From SIG622 sp045604705 (GTDB lineage: Bacteria; Bacillota; Clostridia; Oscillospirales; CAG-382), in contig JAZUOO010000068.1 in NCBI GenBank assembly GCA_045604705.1, positions 11,192-75,191 of the forward strand: a stretch of DNA of 64,000 bases. The letters are read 5' to 3'. The stretch's first letter is position 1; the number at the start of each line of letters is the position of its first letter. Shown here piece by piece: positions 16,357 through 24,908 of this stretch. Below the pieces are notes generated by a model, which was not told the origin of the DNA, made no database searches, and saw only the letters and a list, made by a program, of their open reading frames with translations. The position numbers and the translations under genes were made by a program.

Positions 16357-18417
16357 TCAGTTGATATTGGAAACAAGTCGTCGAGCAAGTTGTTTTGTTT
16401 GTTCGATAAGCTCCATATCTGCCGCAAGATCGGCGATCTTAAAACTTAATTCACCATGTTGTCTTTCGCCAAAAAATTCACCCGGCCCTCTTAGAATTAA
16501 ATCTTGTTCTGCAATTTCAAAGCCGTTGTTTGTTGAACAAAGGACATTTAGCCTTGAAACAGTTGCTGATGTGTTTATTTGCTTACGATTACCATTCAAG
16601 GTTGGAGAAACGAGTACACAAAAAGATTTCGCATTCCCCCTGCCCACTCGCCCGCGAAGCTGGTGGAGCTGTGAGAGACCAAAACACTCTGCATTCTCAA
16701 TTATCATAAGCGTAGCATTAGGTACATTTACTCCAACCTCTATTACGGTTGTGGATACAAGGATATTTACTTTTCCTTTTGAAAACTCTTCCATCACTTT
16801 ATCTTTCTCGGCATTTTTCAGCTTTCCGTGCATAAGTCCGATCGTATAAGATGGGAATCTCGTTTCAAGCACCGATTTGAAGTTTTCAACGCTTTTCAGA
16901 GCATTTCTTTCATTCACTGCATCGTCCTGTTCCTCAGGGTCTGTTACCAGTGGGCAGACGATATAGACTTGATTTCCGTTATCAACCTGCTTTTCAATAA
17001 ATTTGTTAAGCCGTTCTCTGTACTCCTCACCCACTGCAAATGTATCAACCTTTTGTCTTCCCGGAGGCATATCAGAAACTATTGTGATGTCAAGATCACC
17101 GTACAACATCATTGCCAGTGTTCTCGGTATCGGAGTTGCACTCATGACCAGCATATGGGGTTTCAGGTTACTATCAAATCCATCGTCGAGGGAGATCTTA
17201 TTTTCCAACTTTTCTCGCTGACGTACACCGAATCTGTGTTGTTCATCGGTTATTACAAGAGAAAGTGAGGAAAACTCTACGTTTGATTCTATGATGGCGT
17301 GAGTCCCGATTAGAAAATCTATTTCACCCATTGAAAGTTTTTTTAGAATCGTTTTCTTTTTTGATGCCGATGTATTTCCTGTTAACAATTCACAACGAAT
17401 ACCTTGCTTTTCCATTAGCGGTGAGAGCGATTCAAAATGCTGTAATGCAAGTATGGCGGTAGGTACCATGAGTGCAGCTTGTCTTCCGTTTTTTACACAA
17501 ATATAGACTGCACAAGCGGCGATCATAGTTTTTCCGCAGCCTACATCACCTTGAATAAGTCTTCTCATCGGGTGATTGTCAAAAGACATGTCGGTAACTA
17601 TATCATTAACAGCGTTCATCTGACCGTCTGTAAGAGTAAAAGGAAGCGTTTTAAGAAACGGCGAACAATCGGAATATTCCATTTTGAAGCTGGGTGCTTT
17701 ACGGTTTTCGTTGCCGAGCCTTGAAAGGCTCATTTGAAAATTCAGAAGCTCATCAAAAGCAAGGCGTTTTCTTGCGTTAATTATATCATTTTCCGATGTT
17801 GGAAAATGTATTTTACAAAGTGCCTCATAGTAGGAACAAAGACCATATTCTTTTTGAAGTTCGGGCGTGAGAATATCAAATTTTTCATCCTTGAATACTT
17901 CAAGTGCCTGTTTTACCGAAGTTATAATAATACTATCGGAAAGTCCTGCCGTTAACGGGTATTTGGGGACATATTCGAGGAGTGGTTTATGTCCGTATAT
18001 TGGTTCAAATTCAGGTGAAGTGAATTCCGGCTGTGTAAATCCTCCGCTTACTCTGCCGTAAAGGCGCACCTTGGTTCCTATGGGAATGCTGTAACTGAGA
18101 TATTCTCTGTTGAAAAATGTACATTTAACGGAACCTGTGTCATCATATGCCGAAAATTTTTGTACGGTCATTGCTTTTCCGCCGTTTTTCGAAGGGATTC
18201 TTGCCGTTTTTATTGCCGTCCCAATGGTAACTATGCAGGATTGGACTTCACCCGGTACCAAATCACATACCTCGACAAGTGCCCCCCTGTTCTGATACCC
18301 TCTCGGATAATGTTCGCACAGGTCATGCAGATTGTATATTCCGAGCTTTGCAAAGAGTTTTTCTCTTGCTGTGCTGACACCGAATAATGCTGACAGTGCA
18401 CTTGTTGATTTCAGCAT
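16357..18417 (-). CDS. recG: ATP-dependent DNA helicase RecG
   Basis: A 686-residue branch-migration helicase that remodels stalled forks and Holliday junctions. An N-terminal wedge/OB region (with CEHYPRGYQNRG and a binding fold to about residue 200) precedes the helicase core: Walker A GDVGCGKTM, DEQH box, SATPIPRTL, and the C-terminal QLRGRVGRG. Length fits the family. The start at 18415-18417 is chosen because GGAGGTG precedes it; an in-frame extension to 18456 has no ribosome site. Transcribed alone from a near-perfect promoter. Confidence 0.96.
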   Translation of the reverse strand: MLKSTSALSALFGVSTAREKLFAKLGIYNLHDLCEHYPRGYQNRGALVEVCDLVPGEVQSCIVTIGTAIKTARIPSKNGGKAMTVQKFSAYDDTGSVKCTFFNREYLSYSIPIGTKVRLYGRVSGGFTQPEFTSPEFEPIYGHKPLLEYVPKYPLTAGLSDSIIITSVKQALEVFKDEKFDILTPELQKEYGLCSYYEALCKIHFPTSENDIINARKRLAFDELLNFQMSLSRLGNENRKAPSFKMEYSDCSPFLKTLPFTLTDGQMNAVNDIVTDMSFDNHPMRRLIQGDVGCGKTMIAACAVYICVKNGRQAALMVPTAILALQHFESLSPLMEKQGIRCELLTGNTSASKKKTILKKLSMGEIDFLIGTHAIIESNVEFSSLSLVITDEQHRFGVRQREKLENKISLDDGFDSNLKPHMLVMSATPIPRTLAMMLYGDLDITIVSDMPPGRQKVDTFAVGEEYRERLNKFIEKQVDNGNQVYIVCPLVTDPEEQDDAVNERNALKSVENFKSVLETRFPSYTIGLMHGKLKNAEKDKVMEEFSKGKVNILVSTTVIEVGVNVPNATLMIIENAECFGLSQLHQLRGRVGRGNAKSFCVLVSPTLNGNRKQINTSATVSRLNVLCSTNNGFEIAEQDLILRGPGEFFGERQHGELSFKIADLAADMELIEQTKQLARRLVSNIN

Positions 18418-18447
18418 AAAAACACCTCCGATGGAACTTATGTTTTT

Positions 18448-18476
18448 ATTATACACTCTTTACAGCTTTAAGTCAA
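18448..18476 (-). promoter_or_regulatory. Sigma-A promoter for recG
   Basis: Minus strand TTGACT (18471-18476), 17 bp, TATAAT (18448-18453); short leader to the recG ribosome site. Confidence 0.85.
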
Positions 18477-18655
18477 GAGTTTTTAACAAAAGATGTATAC
18501 CACAACGGAATTCACTACCAAAATCAGATTTAAAGTGTATCTTGACACTGGCATTTTGAAGATATGGGTGCAATTATTCTGACAATTTTTATTTTGTTAA
18601 GCATGCAACACCATTCACTCTTTCAAAAAAAATTTTTATTCTTTTATATTTCCTA

Positions 18656-18684
18656 TTGCAATTGAAGCAAAATTATGGTAAAAT
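18656..18684 (+). promoter_or_regulatory. Sigma-A promoter driving the folate riboswitch and folT
   Basis: TTGCAA (18656-18661), 17 bp, TAAAAT (18679-18684). The predicted start, near 18691, coincides with the first bases of the riboswitch aptamer. Confidence 0.8.
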
Positions 18685-18689
18685 ACAGG

Positions 18690-18788
18690 TGGCAGAGTAG
18701 GAACGAATGCGTTAAGTGCCGCCGGGACGGGGAGTTGCCGGGTGGACGAAGAATTTTTCGCGGTGTTCGTTTCGCATCCCGCTGTCGC
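18690..18788 (+). ncRNA. Tetrahydrofolate (THF) riboswitch
   Basis: The region carries the conserved blocks of the class I THF aptamer in order: CAGAGTAGG, then GCGTTAAGTG, the GGGACGGGGAGTTGCC segment, GCGGTG and CGCATCCCGC. Pairings can be drawn: P1 GGCAG with CTGTC at the two ends, P2 AACGAA with TTCGTT, and a third stem around GCCGCC/GGGTGG. It begins at the predicted transcription start and lies upstream of an ECF folate S-component, the classic folT context. Ligand binding is inferred from the family; the blocks are seen directly. Confidence 0.9.
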
Positions 18789-18816
18789 ATAAGGGCTTTG
18801 TTTCAAGGCAGATTGT

Positions 18817-18846
18817 GCGGCGAAAAAATTTTTATTGCCGCTTTTT
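18817..18846 (+). terminator. Riboswitch-controlled intrinsic terminator
   Basis: GCGGC (18817-18821) pairs with GCCGC (18837-18841) over an A/T-rich inner stem, followed directly by five T residues. It stands between the THF aptamer and the folT ribosome site, so folate binding probably ends transcription here. Confidence 0.7.
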
Positions 18847-18865
18847 GCGGAGAAACGGAGTATTT

Positions 18866-19417
18866 ATGTTTGGATCAAGAAAACAAATCAGATTATTGGT
18901 CATCGATTCTCTTATGATTGCAATGTATGTTGTACTTAACACAATCACAGAGATACCGATAGGTAATATTAAAATCACATTCGGTCCTTTGCCGATTATT
19001 TTTGTCGCATTTTATTTAGGGATTCGTCATGTTACGATTGTTGCGGCTATAGCCGAGTTTTTATCTCAGCTACTCGGGTACGGTTTAACGCTCACTACTC
19101 CTTTATGGATACTTCCTGTTGTTGTTCGTGGTGTTCTTATTTGTATTCTGGCTTCACTGATGCTTAGAACGAAGAACAACGAAATAAGAAGAATGAAGCA
19201 TTACGAATATTTTGCCATTCTTCTCATAACCGGTTTTATTGTCACGATTCTTAATACTGCAGTTATTGCAGTTGATGCGCTTATTTTCGGATATTACTCT
19301 TATGCTTATGTATTCGGCGATTTGATTTTCAGATTCATTTCAATGGTTTTATCCACCGTAGTTTATACTTTAATAACAAAAATGGTAATCGACGCTTTAC
19401 GCAAAGTAAAATTCTAA
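18866..19417 (+). CDS. folT: Folate-specific ECF transporter S component
   Basis: A 183-residue, highly hydrophobic protein with about six membrane segments. SLMIAMYVVLNTITEIPIGN and GPLPIIFVAFYLGI match the folate-family ECF substrate-binding subunit, which binds folates and docks on a shared EcfAAT energising module (not in this window). The ATG at 18866 follows GGAG by 7 bp; longer upstream frames run through the riboswitch and are not coding. The THF riboswitch directly upstream gives strong support to folate as the substrate. Confidence 0.92.
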   Translation: MFGSRKQIRLLVIDSLMIAMYVVLNTITEIPIGNIKITFGPLPIIFVAFYLGIRHVTIVAAIAEFLSQLLGYGLTLTTPLWILPVVVRGVLICILASLMLRTKNNEIRRMKHYEYFAILLITGFIVTILNTAVIAVDALIFGYYSYAYVFGDLIFRFISMVLSTVVYTLITKMVIDALRKVKF

Positions 19418-19584
19418 CAGCCGATTACCTGTATGATCATTTGTGTACCAAATCAATTTATTCGGTTTGATTCCTTGATTCTCGTTTTCCCTTTGACCGT
19501 GTACACAATTGCCTTAACATTATTTTATGTATTATTAAGTCTTATGACACTTTCACAATTTTTAAAGAAAGAGGATTTCATATT

Positions 19585-20229
19585 ATGATTAAGCTCTCCC
19601 CTTCAATTCTTGCAGCAAATTTTGCAAATCTCGGCGAGGATGTAAAAAAAGCTGAAATTGCGGGCGCAGAATATCTTCACATTGATGTTATGGACGGACA
19701 CTTTGTTCCTAACATTTCCTTTGGTGGATGCATTATTTCCGCACTTCGCCCGAGAAGCAAGATGTTTTTTGATGTGCATCTTATGATTTATAATCTTGAA
19801 AAGTACATACCGGAATTCTGCAAAGCAGGTGCGGATATGATTACTTTCCATATTGAAGCTGCCGAGAATCCCAATGAGATTATCAAGTTAATCAGAGATT
19901 GCGGCAAAAAGGTCGGTATTTCCGTAAAACCCGGGACCCCTTTTTCGGCTGTTGAAAAGTTTATGGACAAGATTGATCTGCTTCTTATCATGACTGTTGA
20001 ACCGGGCTTTGGCGGTCAGAAATTTATGGAAGATATGCTTCCGAAAATCAGAGAAGCAAAGAAGTACATCGACGACCACGGACTTGTGTGTGACATTGAG
20101 GTTGATGGCGGTATTAATCCTTCAAACTTCAGCCTTTGTACGGAAGCAGGAGCGAATGTTATAGTTGCAGGCTCTGCCGTTTTCGGTGCCCAGGATATTA
20201 ATAAGGCGGTTCGTGATTTCAAGGAGTAA
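19585..20229 (+). CDS. rpe: Ribulose-phosphate 3-epimerase
   Basis: A 214-residue TIM-barrel enzyme of the pentose phosphate pathway converting ribulose-5-P and xylulose-5-P. HIDVMDGHFVPN, FDVHLMI, VEPGFGGQKF and EVDGGI contain the catalytic Asp pair and metal-binding residues. AGAGGA precedes the start by 9 bp. It is followed closely by an ATP-grasp gene and a PPi-type phosphofructokinase. A T-rich, weakly promoter-like stretch lies upstream (TTGACC near 19494) but no convincing -10 could be fixed. Confidence 0.96.
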   Translation: MIKLSPSILAANFANLGEDVKKAEIAGAEYLHIDVMDGHFVPNISFGGCIISALRPRSKMFFDVHLMIYNLEKYIPEFCKAGADMITFHIEAAENPNEIIKLIRDCGKKVGISVKPGTPFSAVEKFMDKIDLLLIMTVEPGFGGQKFMEDMLPKIREAKKYIDDHGLVCDIEVDGGINPSNFSLCTEAGANVIVAGSAVFGAQDINKAVRDFKE

Positions 20230-20236
20230 TTCCCAT

Positions 20237-21169
20237 ATGAACAAAGAGAGAACCATTGTGACGCTTCTGCGGGAAATTGCTTCGGAAAACGGATTTGATT
20301 ACAGGACTTATTCATATGACTGGGTCAAGGCATTTACAAAGAACGGCAAATCAATGTATGTTTACGGATATAATTTTCCGATAAATCCTACGTCATTTAC
20401 TCAAATAGCTAACGACAAGGCTTGTACGAGTGAAATTCTGACCGCAAGCGGTATTCCCAATGTCGAACACAGTTATTTTATGTCACCGAATGATATTCAC
20501 TATGTTAAGTATCTTGGTGTTGACGGTAACTGGAAGCAGATGCTCGGACTTCTCCGGAAGTATGGGAAGATAATTTGCAAGCCAAATTCCGGTACAGGCG
20601 GTGCGCAACTTAAAATAGTTGAGGATGAGGCAGAGCTTGAAAAGGCGGTAAATAAGCTTTTCTCCAATGAAAGCACCATGTGTATCTGCCCGTATTATAA
20701 CATTGAAAACGAATACAGAGTTATAATTCTTGACGGTGAGGTACAGCTTGTCTTCAGAAAAGTACGTCCTTACATCATCGGAAACGGTAAAGACAATATT
20801 GCTTCACTTTGTGCAAAGAACGGAAAAAAAGCCGATGATTCCCTCGGAATTAATATGGTTTATACCCCTGCAAACGGTGAAAAGGTGGAGATTGGTTGGA
20901 AACATAATCTCGGTCAGGGATCAAGTCCTGAGGTACTATGTGCGGGCGAAACCTATGATACCGTTACGGCACTTGCGAAAAAGACGTTGAAAATACTCGG
21001 TGGCAGATTTGCATCGGTCGACTGCGTTTGCGTAGACGGTAAGTACAGAGTGCTTGAGGTTAACAGCGGTGTTATGATGGATAATTTTGCTCTGACGAGT
21101 AATGATAATTACAAAAAGGCAAAAAGCATTTACAAGGCGGCAATCGACAAGTACTTTGAAATGCGGTAA
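20237..21169 (+). CDS. ATP-grasp domain protein (RimK/cyanophycin-synthetase-like)
   Basis: 310 residues. An N-terminal region with YVYGYNFPINPTS is followed by an ATP-grasp fold: KIICKPNSGTGGAQLKIV (about residues 114-131), ENEYRVIILDGEVQLVFRK, and the metal-binding end DCVCVDGKYRVLEVNSGVM. Such enzymes join a carboxylate to an amine or thiol through an acyl phosphate; substrates are unknown. It starts 7 bp after the rpe stop with AAGGAG inside the end of rpe. Neighbouring sugar-phosphate enzymes do not explain it. Confidence 0.85.
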   Translation: MNKERTIVTLLREIASENGFDYRTYSYDWVKAFTKNGKSMYVYGYNFPINPTSFTQIANDKACTSEILTASGIPNVEHSYFMSPNDIHYVKYLGVDGNWKQMLGLLRKYGKIICKPNSGTGGAQLKIVEDEAELEKAVNKLFSNESTMCICPYYNIENEYRVIILDGEVQLVFRKVRPYIIGNGKDNIASLCAKNGKKADDSLGINMVYTPANGEKVEIGWKHNLGQGSSPEVLCAGETYDTVTALAKKTLKILGGRFASVDCVCVDGKYRVLEVNSGVMMDNFALTSNDNYKKAKSIYKAAIDKYFEMR

Positions 21170-21206
21170 TTTATAAAAAATCAAACTGAAAGGTACAGAA
21201 AATTTT

Positions 21207-22442
21207 ATGGCAATTTTTGAAAAAGGTAATGCGGTTATAGGTCAGTCGGGAGGTCCCACCTGTGCGATTAATGCGACTCTTGCGGGAGTTATACAGGGAT
21301 GTCTTGCAAACGATTCCATTGATAAGATCTACGGCATGAAAAACGGTGTTGAGGGTTTTCTCAAGGAGGATTTTATTGATATAAGGGATTATTTTACAGG
21401 TCCCCGCGATAAAAATCTCCGACTTCTTGCATCTACTCCCGCTTCGGCTCTGGGTTCATGCAGAAAGAAAATTTCAGCTGATGAAACCATAGCAAAGATT
21501 TTTGAGATTCTTGAAAAGTATGAGATAAGATATTTCTTCTATATCGGAGGTAACGACAGCATGGATGCTGTTATGAAGCTCTCGACTTATGCCATGGAGC
21601 ATCCGAATGTGTACGATGTAAACTTTATCGGTGTTCCCAAAACTATCGACAATGACCTTGTTCTTACTGACCATACTCCCGGATACGGTTCTGCTGCAAA
21701 ATATATTGCGGTTTCAATGCAGGAAATTATGCGTGATGTTTCGGTATATACAACAAAGGCTGTTACAATTGTTGAAATCATGGGCAGGGATGCAGGTTGG
21801 CTTACGGCTGCATCGGCACTTACCAACCATCTTTGCGGCACAGGTCCCGAGCTTATTTATCTTCCCGAAACGGCTTTTGATACCGAAGAATTCATAAAGG
21901 ATGTGACAGATAAGCTTAAAGAATCCGACTATGTTGTTGTTGCCGTTTCCGAGGGTATACGTGATAAGGATGGGAACTATGTTGCAGAAGCTGCAATGAG
22001 CGGAGCTGTTGACACATTTGGTCACAAGTATCTTGCAGGTACGGGCAAATATCTTGAAAATCTTGTAAAAGACAAAATCGGATGCAAAGTAAGATCCGTT
22101 GAACTTAATATCCTTCAGAGATGTGCTTCTCACATTTCTTCCAAGACCGATATTGAGGAATCAATAAAAATCGGTGAAGCCTCCGTAAGGCACGCTGTTG
22201 CCGGAGAAACGGGAAAAATGATTGTGGTTCAGAGAGTTGCGGATTCGGAGGAATATGTTATTGAAACTGCAGCTGAGGATGTATCGGAGATTGCAAACAA
22301 AATTAAGAAAATGCCCAAAGCTTTCATTGATACAAAGAACAAAACTGTTACTGAAAAGTGTATAGAGTATATGCTTCCGCTTATACAGGGCGAATATCCT
22401 TCGGAATTTGAAGACGGACTTCCGGTGCATTTTGTTTTCTAA
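21207..22442 (+). CDS. pfp: Diphosphate--fructose-6-phosphate 1-phosphotransferase (PPi-type phosphofructokinase)
   Basis: 411 residues. QSGGPTCAINATLAG forms the phosphate loop; IGGNDSMDAV stands where ATP enzymes carry GGDGS, with Asp at the second discriminating site, and PKTIDNDL carries the Lys typical of pyrophosphate enzymes (ATP enzymes have PGTIDND). The product therefore probably phosphorylates fructose-6-P with PPi, reversibly. IMGRDAGW is the substrate-binding block. The Asn of GGND instead of GGDD is a minor variation. Last gene of the rpe operon, followed by a good terminator. Confidence 0.9.
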   Translation: MAIFEKGNAVIGQSGGPTCAINATLAGVIQGCLANDSIDKIYGMKNGVEGFLKEDFIDIRDYFTGPRDKNLRLLASTPASALGSCRKKISADETIAKIFEILEKYEIRYFFYIGGNDSMDAVMKLSTYAMEHPNVYDVNFIGVPKTIDNDLVLTDHTPGYGSAAKYIAVSMQEIMRDVSVYTTKAVTIVEIMGRDAGWLTAASALTNHLCGTGPELIYLPETAFDTEEFIKDVTDKLKESDYVVVAVSEGIRDKDGNYVAEAAMSGAVDTFGHKYLAGTGKYLENLVKDKIGCKVRSVELNILQRCASHISSKTDIEESIKIGEASVRHAVAGETGKMIVVQRVADSEEYVIETAAEDVSEIANKIKKMPKAFIDTKNKTVTEKCIEYMLPLIQGEYPSEFEDGLPVHFVF

Positions 22443-22453
22443 TGTAAAAACTT

Positions 22454-22483
22454 CAGTCGGGGGAAAACTCCGACTGTTTTTGT
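22454..22483 (+). terminator. Terminator after pfp
   Basis: CAGTCGG (22454-22460) with CCGACTG (22470-22476), extended by G-T and G-C pairs, then TTTTTGT. Confidence 0.85.
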
Positions 22484-22532
22484 ACAGGGGAATAATTTCA
22501 CTTAATTATCATACTCAATTCATCTTATGCTG

Positions 22533-22561
22533 TTGAAATGCAGTAGCATGTATGGTATAAT
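22533..22561 (+). promoter_or_regulatory. Sigma-A promoter for the LRR lipoprotein gene
   Basis: TTGAAA (22533-22538), 17 bp, TATAAT (22556-22561). Confidence 0.85.
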
Positions 22562-22591
22562 TTCTAAAACATACGGGAAAGGACTATCAAT

Positions 22592-23632
22592 ATGAAAAAA
22601 AACAAAAGAATACTTGCTATGATGATAGCATGTCTAACCATTCTATGTTCTTGTACAAAAGCGGAAATAAAAGAAGAGAATGTCCCGGAAAAGGCAGTTT
22701 TTAATGATGATGAATTCAAGGAGATTGTTGCAAAGACTCTTAATAAATCTACGGATGAGCTTACATACGACGATCTCAAAGAAATAATCGGTCTTGATGT
22801 GTATTACTATTCGGAGAGAATTGAAAATACGATGCAATATAAGGATGTTTGCTCCGTTACACTCAAGAGAGACGGATTTGACGAAGTTTTTGATATATAT
22901 TACGATACTCCCATGGAAGAGAGAGAAGGTTTGGAATCTCCGTTGGATTACAGCTATAATCAGCAATTTGAGGATTTTGAGGGATATGAGGATATAAAGC
23001 TTTTAAAAAACCTTAAGAGTCTGTCGCTCAACAGCGAATATATTCTTATGGAGGATCCGATAAAGTATTTCTCCGAAATTACGAGCCTTGAGAATGTTTC
23101 TCTTTACAATTATGTAGTTGCAGACCTTGATGAAATAAGCAAGTTAACCGAGCTTCACACTCTCGGTATAGGCATCAATCTTCGTAATATTCCGAACGGA
23201 GTTGAGATCAAATACATAGAAGATCTTACGCCTTTGAAGAAGCTGACAAAACTGCAAAACCTTTCGCTCTCCGGCAATATAATTTCAGATCTTTGCCCCC
23301 TCACGGAAATAGACAGCATTACCAATCTTTCCATAACTAATGCTGCTCTCGGAGACATTTCGCCTGTCGCTCAGATGAAAAACCTCAAAAGCGTTTCTTT
23401 CTATTACAACGGCATTGAAGATATTACTCCTCTAACTAAACTTCCAAAGCTTGAGTATATACATCTTGATTATAACTACATTCAGGATCTCTCTCCATTG
23501 GCAGAACTTGATCCCAACATAGTTAAGTATGTTTCTGTTGATATGAATGGCTTCAGTGATGATACACCTTTAAAGCATCTCGGTAAGGACAGGGTAAATC
23601 TCGGTTATGAGCCCAATTGGGATTACGAATAA
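22592..23632 (+). CDS. Leucine-rich-repeat lipoprotein
   Basis: 346 residues. A basic N-terminus and hydrophobic stretch end in a lipobox-like ILCSC (Cys near residue 21), so it is predicted to be a membrane-anchored lipoprotein. Residues ~40-75 form a short domain (EIVAKTLNKSTDELTYDDL), and from ~130 on there are about seven internalin-like repeats of 21-22 residues, such as LTKLQNLSLSGNIISDLCPL. LRR domains bind proteins; the partner is unknown. It has its own promoter, as does the paralogous next gene. No LPXTG or SLH anchor is present. Confidence 0.88.
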   Translation: MKKNKRILAMMIACLTILCSCTKAEIKEENVPEKAVFNDDEFKEIVAKTLNKSTDELTYDDLKEIIGLDVYYYSERIENTMQYKDVCSVTLKRDGFDEVFDIYYDTPMEEREGLESPLDYSYNQQFEDFEGYEDIKLLKNLKSLSLNSEYILMEDPIKYFSEITSLENVSLYNYVVADLDEISKLTELHTLGIGINLRNIPNGVEIKYIEDLTPLKKLTKLQNLSLSGNIISDLCPLTEIDSITNLSITNAALGDISPVAQMKNLKSVSFYYNGIEDITPLTKLPKLEYIHLDYNYIQDLSPLAELDPNIVKYVSVDMNGFSDDTPLKHLGKDRVNLGYEPNWDYE

Positions 23633-23666
23633 TTTTTTAATAAATATAAAAATTTTGCAAAATCTA

Positions 23667-23695
23667 TTGTAATTCCGGAACATTTGTGTTATAAT
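23667..23695 (+). promoter_or_regulatory. Sigma-A promoter for the second LRR gene
   Basis: TTGTAA (23667-23672), 17 bp, TATAAT (23690-23695), immediately after the first LRR gene. Confidence 0.8.
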
Positions 23696-23749
23696 GACCC
23701 TGTTATATGATTTTTAGTAATCGAAAGTTTATTATTTTTGGAGGACATC

Positions 23750-24604
23750 ATGGCAAAAAATTATTCTAAACAGGAGAGCAAGGCATCTCTCATCTTTATT
23801 TGGCTGCTTATTATTCTTTTGGCTTTAGGTACATTCTTTGTAGTTAAGAGCTACAATGAACAGACATCTGAAATTATCAACAGCGATGCACTTGAAATAG
23901 CTTTTGCAAACACTATGGGTAAGCCCGCAGGAAAAATTACTGCAGATGAACTTGCAAGTGTTGAAGGTATAGATCTTTATGCAATGGGTGACACATCTCT
24001 TGCAATTTACTACCTCAAGGGTTACAGCGAAGTAACATCAGATGCTGATATATCTAAGTACATAGTTCAGGCTACAATGTCTCAGGATGAATTTATTGAA
24101 GACTTCCACCTTTTCACAGGTATCACAAGTTTTAATATCGTAAATTACAGCGGTGCAGATTTCATCTTTGATATGAACAAGATGCCCGCAGACTCATATA
24201 AGAATCTTGAATCTTTCTACACTTCCGGCGTTACCATCGACAACAACAGTCTTATCGGAACGCATACGGGACTTAAGACTCTTGGTATCTCCGGTGCAAA
24301 TCTTGTGAGCATTCCCGATATTTCCAACCTCACAAATCTTGAAAATGTTGATTTCAGCTACAATGAACTTACAAATATTTCCGCTCTTTCTGTTCTTAAT
24401 AATGAGAAGATTCAGAGTGTAGTTATCTCCGGCAATAACATTGAAGACCTCTCCCCCATTTCTCACATTGATGAAGATAAGATTACCAATAAAATAGAAG
24501 ACGAAGAAACAACAGAAACTACTGAGGAAACAACAGAAGCTACTGAGGAAGAAACAGTAACTACTGAGGAAACCGCAGAAACCACAGAAGAAGCAGCTGT
24601 ATAA
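23750..24604 (+). CDS. Membrane-anchored LRR protein with Thr/Glu-rich tail
   Basis: 284 residues. After a short basic start, a hydrophobic helix at about residues 16-35 acts as an uncleaved anchor. Residues ~50-70 (FANTMGKPAGKITADELAS) resemble the equivalent segment of the preceding lipoprotein, which makes the two paralogues. Three or four LRR units follow (LTNLENVDFSYNELTNIS), and the last ~35 residues are a Thr/Glu repeat tail (variants of TEETTE). GGAGG supports the ATG at 23750 over an upstream in-frame TTG. Function unknown; exposure on the outer face of the membrane is inferred. Confidence 0.85.
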   Translation: MAKNYSKQESKASLIFIWLLIILLALGTFFVVKSYNEQTSEIINSDALEIAFANTMGKPAGKITADELASVEGIDLYAMGDTSLAIYYLKGYSEVTSDADISKYIVQATMSQDEFIEDFHLFTGITSFNIVNYSGADFIFDMNKMPADSYKNLESFYTSGVTIDNNSLIGTHTGLKTLGISGANLVSIPDISNLTNLENVDFSYNELTNISALSVLNNEKIQSVVISGNNIEDLSPISHIDEDKITNKIEDEETTETTEETTEATEEETVTTEETAETTEEAAV

Positions 24605-24617
24605 TCATTAGATCTTC

Positions 24618-24649
24618 CCCGGAATCTTGACTGATTCCGGGATATTTTT
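24618..24649 (+). terminator. Terminator after the second LRR gene
   Basis: Nine-pair perfect stem CCCGGAATC (24618-24626) / GATTCCGGG (24633-24641), six-base loop, followed by ATATTTTTAT. Confidence 0.9.
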
Positions 24650-24663
24650 ATCTTCAAAAACAG

Positions 24664-24692
24664 TTGACTTTTGAAAATTTTTATGTTAGAAT
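24664..24692 (+). promoter_or_regulatory. Upstream promoter of the ireB-type gene (P1)
   Basis: TTGACT (24664-24669), 17 bp, TAGAAT (24687-24692). It would give a leader of about 210 nt in front of the IreB-family gene or a separate small transcript. Confidence 0.6.
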
Positions 24693-24843
24693 ACGAACAT
24701 ATGTTAGCAATTTAATGTTGTCTAGGTTGAGGGCAGGAAGATTTTTTATCTAAAAGAGAATCATGGTTGTCCAGTTTTCTGACCGTAATGAATAACAAAT
24801 TATAAAAAATGTTATCGGGATTGTAAAAATTGCGGTAAAGTAC
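24693..24843 (+). other. Leader between two promoters, content unidentified
   Basis: About 150 bp transcribed from P1 before P2. No known riboswitch, T-box or SRP RNA pattern and no convincing reading frame; a ten-codon frame starting at 24763 has no clear ribosome site. Confidence 0.4.
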
Positions 24844-24872
24844 TTGTATTTTTACAAATAATATATTATAAT
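24844..24872 (+). promoter_or_regulatory. Proximal promoter of the ireB-type gene (P2)
   Basis: TTGTAT (24844-24849), 17 bp, TATAAT (24867-24872), with a start about 30 nt before the gene. Confidence 0.75.
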
Positions 24873-24908
24873 ATAGTATATCTAATTTTTGAAAAGAGAG
24901 TGATAGCT

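Noticed and set aside
19438..19505. Inverted repeat TTGTGTAC ... GTACACAA between folT and rpe
   Set aside because: The arms are about 50 bp apart with no supporting stem or T-run; an operator is possible but not supported.
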